Both the position numbers and the translations under genes were made by a program. A model generated the notes under the pieces. That model searched no databases and was not told the DNA's origin. It was given only the letters and a program-made list of their open reading frames with translations. A stretch of 64,000 nt of DNA, taken from the NCBI RefSeq assembly GCF_012726195.1, contig NZ_JAASAF010000001.1, positions 372,001-436,000 on the forward strand, in the 5' to 3' direction. This document shows, in pieces, positions 60,301 through 64,000 of this stretch. The stretch comes from Rhodococcus sp. HNM0563. GTDB taxonomy: Bacteria; Actinomycetota; Actinomycetes; Mycobacteriales; Mycobacteriaceae. Position 1 is the first letter of the stretch. Every line of letters starts with the position of its first letter.

Positions 60301-60535
60301 TCCACCCGCGCCGATGTCAGCGGTTCCACCGCACCGGCAACCGGGTTCGCGACCCCGTGGTATCGCCTGTCGTCGGTTCTCCAATGGACCGGCTTCGGAC
60401 GAGTGCTGTGCCCTGCCCGATTCTGTGAGGCGGGCGACCGTGGCTGCGGTCTCGTGATGACATCGACCCGGATTTCCCGAATCCCAGATCTGTCCGCTCT
60501 GTTCCGTCCGGAACAGCCTGCAGGAGGCACCCACG
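60301..60535 (+). promoter_or_regulatory. 5' untranslated region between leader ORF and subI
   Basis: This 235-base stretch would be transcribed between the polycysteine leader and the subI start. It has no convincing gene; an ORF at 60317-60457 ending in-frame contains a Cys-Cys pair but no clear start signal. CAGGAGG at about 60521-60527 is the subI ribosome binding site. I see no intrinsic terminator, so control would more likely act on that binding site or through Rho. Confidence 0.45.
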
Positions 60536-61570
60536 ATGACGATTCGTTCCACATTTCTCGGCCTGGCGGCGCTCGCCGTCGCGACGTCCACATTCTTGAC
60601 CGCGTGCTCGGGCGGCGGAGCCAGCGATACCGTCGGTGGTGACACGGGCGCCGATGGTTCCGGCGGCACCGTCAACCTGTATGCGTACGCGGTGCCGAAG
60701 ACCGGTTTCGACCTGTTGATCCCGGCATTCCAGGAGACCGAGGCAGGTGAGGGAGTCGTGTTCCAGCAGTCCTACGGCCCCTCGGGCGACCAGTCGCGCA
60801 AGGTACGCGATGGCGCCGCCGCCGATTTCGTGAATTTTTCCGTCGAACCCGACATCACACGACTCGTCGACGCGGGTCTCATCGACGAGGGCTGGAATAC
60901 CGGCGCAGACAAGGGCGTGCCGTTCGGTTCCGTGGTGACGATCGTCGTGCGTGAGGGCAATCCCAAGAATATCCGGACCTGGGACGACCTTCTGCGTGAT
61001 GACGTCGAGGTCGTTACACCGAATCCGTTCAGCTCGGGATCGGCGAAGTGGAACCTGCTCGCCCCCTACGCTGCGAAGAGCAACGGTGGGCAGGACCAGC
61101 AGGCCGGGCTCGACTACGTGACCGCCCTCGTCCAGGACCACGTGAAAGTGCAGCCCAAGTCCGGTCGCGAGGCCACCGAAACGTTCCTGCAGGGCACCGG
61201 AGACGTGCTACTCAGCTACGAGAACGAGGCACTGTTCATCGAGCGCAACGGCGATCCGGTCGAGCATGTGACGCCGCCGGTGACCTTCAAGATCGAGAAC
61301 CCGGCTGCGGTGATCAGCGATTCAGCGAACGCGGAAAAGGCCCAGGCATTCCTCGACTTCCTCTACACAGAGGACGCCCAGCGCCTGTGGGGTGAAGCCG
61401 GATTTCGGCCCGTCGACCCTGCCGTTGCAGAGGAATTCTCTGCGGACTTCCCGGAACCCGAAACGTTGTGGACGATCGACGACCTCGGTGGATGGGGTGC
61501 CGTCGATGAGGAGCTCTTTGCCGAAGGCACCGGCGCCATCGCCGTGATCTACGACAACGCAACGAAGTAG
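60536..61570 (+). CDS. subI: Sulfate ABC transporter substrate-binding lipoprotein
   Basis: A 344-residue lipoprotein. The signal peptide ends in LTAC (lipobox), followed by a Gly/Ser/Asp-rich linker and the sulfate-binding protein fold (QQSYGPSGDQSRKVRDG, VNFSVEPDITRLVDAGLI, NPFSSGSAKWNLLAPY). It captures sulfate or thiosulfate for the CysTWA transporter encoded next. AGGAGG precedes the ATG. A polycysteine leader lies upstream. Confidence 0.95.
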   Translation: MTIRSTFLGLAALAVATSTFLTACSGGGASDTVGGDTGADGSGGTVNLYAYAVPKTGFDLLIPAFQETEAGEGVVFQQSYGPSGDQSRKVRDGAAADFVNFSVEPDITRLVDAGLIDEGWNTGADKGVPFGSVVTIVVREGNPKNIRTWDDLLRDDVEVVTPNPFSSGSAKWNLLAPYAAKSNGGQDQQAGLDYVTALVQDHVKVQPKSGREATETFLQGTGDVLLSYENEALFIERNGDPVEHVTPPVTFKIENPAAVISDSANAEKAQAFLDFLYTEDAQRLWGEAGFRPVDPAVAEEFSADFPEPETLWTIDDLGGWGAVDEELFAEGTGAIAVIYDNATK

Positions 61571-61590
61571 AGCCGGAAGCAGAACCGACC

Positions 61591-62442
61591 GTGAGTACGC
61601 CAGTAGAAGCGCCCGCCCCGAAGCAGCGTGGGCGAACCGCCGCGAAAGTAACCGGGGCCGTAGGCCCGCTCGGAATCGGCATCGCCACCCTGTGGCTGAG
61701 CATCATCGTCCTGCTACCACTCGCGGCCCTGGCCACCGAAGCCTTCGCGGAAGGCTTCGGTGGATTCTGGGACGCCGTAACTACACCGAACGCGCTGGCC
61801 ACCCTTCGCATCACGGTCACCGTGTCCGTCGTGGTGGCGTTGATCAACGCGGTGATGGGCACATTGATCGCGTGGGTACTCGTACGGGACGAGTTTCCGG
61901 GCAAGAAGATCGTCAACGCACTGATCGACCTGCCGTTCGCTCTTCCCACGATCGTGGCGAGCATCGTGCTGCTCGCGCTGTACGGACCGCAGAGCCCCGT
62001 CGGTCTCCAGCTCAACGCGACACAGCCCGGTCTGGTCGTTGCGCTTGCGTTCGTCACGCTGCCGTTCGTGGTGCGGTCGGTCCAACCCGTCCTGATCGAG
62101 GCAGACCGAGAGGTCGAGGAGGCCGCGGCATCACTCGGTGCCGACAACTTCACGACTTTCCGGACCGTGGTGCTACCGACCTTGGCGCCCGCGATCCTCG
62201 GCGGAGTCGGGCTTGCGTTCGCCCGCGCAATCGGGGAGTACGGCTCGATCGTGCTGATCGGAGGGAACATTCCCGGCCGGACTCAGGTGGCATCACAGTA
62301 CATTCAGCAGCAGATCGAGATCGACCGGCCCGTCAACGCCGCGGCGGTCTCGGTGGCACTGTTGCTCATCGCGTTCGTGGCACTGTTCGTGCTGCGGCTC
62401 GTCGCGAACCGCGGTCGTGTCCGTGAGGAGAGCGACGCGTGA
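61591..62442 (+). CDS. cysT: Sulfate ABC transporter permease CysT
   Basis: A 283-residue permease with six hydrophobic segments and the EAA loop that contacts the ATPase ([19 protein letters not shown]). GTG at 61591 lies 20 bases after subI. cysW overlaps its stop by four bases. Confidence 0.94.
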   Translation: MSTPVEAPAPKQRGRTAAKVTGAVGPLGIGIATLWLSIIVLLPLAALATEAFAEGFGGFWDAVTTPNALATLRITVTVSVVVALINAVMGTLIAWVLVRDEFPGKKIVNALIDLPFALPTIVASIVLLALYGPQSPVGLQLNATQPGLVVALAFVTLPFVVRSVQPVLIEADREVEEAAASLGADNFTTFRTVVLPTLAPAILGGVGLAFARAIGEYGSIVLIGGNIPGRTQVASQYIQQQIEIDRPVNAAAVSVALLLIAFVALFVLRLVANRGRVREESDA

Positions 62443-63248
62443 AACTCTCTCCGCTCTCGCGTATCTCGCTGCGTGTGATCGCTCTGGGCTATCTGGTGGC
62501 ACTGCTGGTCGTACCGATCGGCGTCATCCTCTACCGCACCTTCGAGAACGGTGTGATGGCGTTCGTCGACTCGATCTCGACGCCCGCAGCGATCTCCGCG
62601 CTCAACCTGTCGTTGCTCATCGTCGCGATCGTCGTCCCCGTCAATGTCGTGTTCGGCATCGTCGTCGCGCTCGCGCTCGTGCGTGGACGATTTCCGGGAC
62701 GCGGACTTCTGCAGTCCGTCGTGGATTTGCCGTTCGCGGTGTCGCCGATCGTCGTCGGTGTCGCGCTGATCATGCTGTGGGGTGCGGGCGGCTGGCTCGG
62801 CGGGCTCGAATCCTTGGGATTCAGAGTAATTTTCGGACTTCCCGGCATGGTCATTGCGACGATCTTTGTCACCCTGCCGTTCGTGGTGCGCGAGGTCGAA
62901 CCTGTCCTCTACGAGATCGGAGAGGAACAAGAGCAGGCCGCCGCGACGCTGGGTGCGGGCAAGTGGCAGACGTTCCGGCGAATCACCCTGCCGGCAATTC
63001 GCTGGGGGTTGACGTACGGCATCGTCCTCACCGTCGCCCGCGCGCTCGGCGAGTTCGGTGCGGTCATCATGGTTTCGTCCGGGTTTCCCGGGGTATCTCA
63101 GACCCTCACGTTGCTCGTTCATGCTCGCTACATCGACGACCACAACACCTTCGGCGCGTACAGCGCGGCCACCCTGCTCATGGCCATCGCAGTGCTGGTC
63201 CTGCTGCTGATGACATTGCTCGACCGCAAGAGGAGCACCAAAGCATGA
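62439..63248 (+). CDS. cysW: Sulfate ABC transporter permease CysW
   Basis: A 269-residue permease, the partner of CysT. It has six membrane segments and the EAA loop [20 protein letters not shown], then [22 protein letters not shown] overlaps the cysT stop (GTGA), and cysA overlaps its own stop. Confidence 0.94.
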   Translation: MKLSPLSRISLRVIALGYLVALLVVPIGVILYRTFENGVMAFVDSISTPAAISALNLSLLIVAIVVPVNVVFGIVVALALVRGRFPGRGLLQSVVDLPFAVSPIVVGVALIMLWGAGGWLGGLESLGFRVIFGLPGMVIATIFVTLPFVVREVEPVLYEIGEEQEQAAATLGAGKWQTFRRITLPAIRWGLTYGIVLTVARALGEFGAVIMVSSGFPGVSQTLTLLVHARYIDDHNTFGAYSAATLLMAIAVLVLLLMTLLDRKRSTKA

Positions 63249-64000
63249 TCACCGTTACCGGGGCGTTCAAGAACTACGGCGACTTCTCCGCGCTCGACGA
63301 CGTCTCCCTCGACATCCCGCCCGGCTCGTTGACGGCCCTTCTCGGTCCGTCCGGCTCGGGTAAATCGACGCTGCTGCGATCGATCGCCGGGCTCGAATCC
63401 CTCGACGGCGGCACCGTCCACATCGCGGGCAACGACGTCACGCACGTATCGCCGCAGAAACGTGGGATCGGCTTCGTGTTCCAGCATTACGCTGCCTTCA
63501 AGCATATGACGGTTCGTGAGAACGTCGCGTTCGGTCCGAAGATCCGCAAGCTCCCGAAACAGCAGATCAGGGCGAAGGTCGACGAACTCCTCGAGGTCGT
63601 CGGCCTGGACGGATTCCAGCATCGGTACCCCGCACAGCTCTCGGGTGGGCAGCGGCAGCGTATGGCGCTCGCCCGAGCTCTGGCGGTGGACCCTCAGGTG
63701 CTACTGCTCGACGAGCCGTTCGGCGCGCTCGACGCGAAGGTACGCGCCGACCTGCGGACCTGGTTGCGCCGACTCCATGACGAGGTTCACGTGACCACTG
63801 TGCTGGTCACACACGACCAAGAGGAAGCGCTGGATGTCGCCGACCGCATCGCCGTGATGAACCGAGGACGGATCGAGCAGGTCGGGACGCCGGAGGATCT
63901 CTACGACCGCCCGGAGAACGACTTCGTGATGTCGTTTCTCGGGAACGTCTCGAAGTTCAACGGCAGGCTCGTGCGGCCGCACGACATCCGGCTCGGTCAC
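63245..64000 (+). CDS. cysA: Sulfate ABC transporter ATPase CysA, cut by window end
   Basis: The first 252 residues of an ABC ATPase. Walker A is GPSGSGKST, the Q-loop VFQHYAAF, the signature [16 protein letters not shown], Walker [12 protein letters not shown] and the switch His in [10 protein letters not shown]. The C-terminal regulatory (TOBE) part begins but is cut off by the window edge. ATG overlaps the cysW stop by four bases. It powers sulfate import by SubI-CysTWA. Confidence 0.95.
   Translation, partial: MITVTGAFKNYGDFSALDDVSLDIPPGSLTALLGPSGSGKSTLLRSIAGLESLDGGTVHIAGNDVTHVSPQKRGIGFVFQHYAAFKHMTVRENVAFGPKIRKLPKQQIRAKVDELLEVVGLDGFQHRYPAQLSGGQRQRMALARALAVDPQVLLLDEPFGALDAKVRADLRTWLRRLHDEVHVTTVLVTHDQEEALDVADRIAVMNRGRIEQVGTPEDLYDRPENDFVMSFLGNVSKFNGRLVRPHDIRLGH

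Noticed and set aside
60317-60457. Second possible leader ORF with a Cys-Cys pair before subI
   Set aside because: No promoter or ribosome binding site precedes it, and the Cys pair is mid-ORF rather than at its end.

Overview
This window looks like the chromosome of a high-GC, mycolic-acid-containing actinobacterium, most likely Rhodococcus or a close relative. The support is the strong GC bias at third codon positions, many GTG starts, many probably leaderless genes, and a gene order that I recall closely matching two blocks of the Mycobacterium tuberculosis chromosome. I ran no search; family names come from motifs and recalled gene order.

Positions 1-40347 follow the M. tuberculosis order from gatA to ddlA. 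They hold the end of gatA; a four-gene insert (phospholipase A2-like protein, alpha/beta-hydrolase, NarL-type sensor kinase and regulator); pfkA, gatB, an antiporter, an LppZ-like lipoprotein, a DoxX protein, ilvD and a CFP6-like protein; ilvBNC behind a branched-chain leader peptide and attenuator; a SulP transporter; an IS200/IS605 element with tnpA and tnpB; serA, leuB, an MFS pump, a fumarylacetoacetase-family enzyme, gltX, tRNA-Gln and two identical tRNA-Glu genes; then an IclR (LtbR-like) regulator divergent from leuCD, hupB, mutT1-ppk1, fbiD, gpsA, a Cys/Met PLP enzyme and ddl. Amino-acid biosynthesis (Ile/Val/Leu/Ser) dominates this half.

Positions 40430-64000 follow another M. tuberculosis block (proA to cysA). 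They hold proA, a MoxR/VWA pair, nadD-rsfS-gpgP-octT-degV (NAD synthesis, ribosome silencing, methylglucose lipopolysaccharide precursors), comEA-comEC-holA, rpsT, an aquaporin, a PemK/MazF-like protein, lepA, a nitronate monooxygenase, an iron-siderophore binding lipoprotein with an IdeR-like iron box, a GH15 hydrolase, two very small membrane proteins, and the sulfate ABC operon subI-cysT-cysW-cysA (cysA is cut by the window end).

The most notable signals are regulatory. A 31-codon leaderless ORF ending Cys-Cys-Cys-Arg lies upstream of the sulfate operon, which suggests cysteine-responsive attenuation. A leaderless leader peptide rich in Leu/Val/Ile precedes a terminator ahead of ilvB. lepA appears to start at an AUC codon. 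tnpA carries a stop at codon 4 of its apparent leaderless start. An in-frame 5 x 30 bp repeat lies inside the phospholipase gene.
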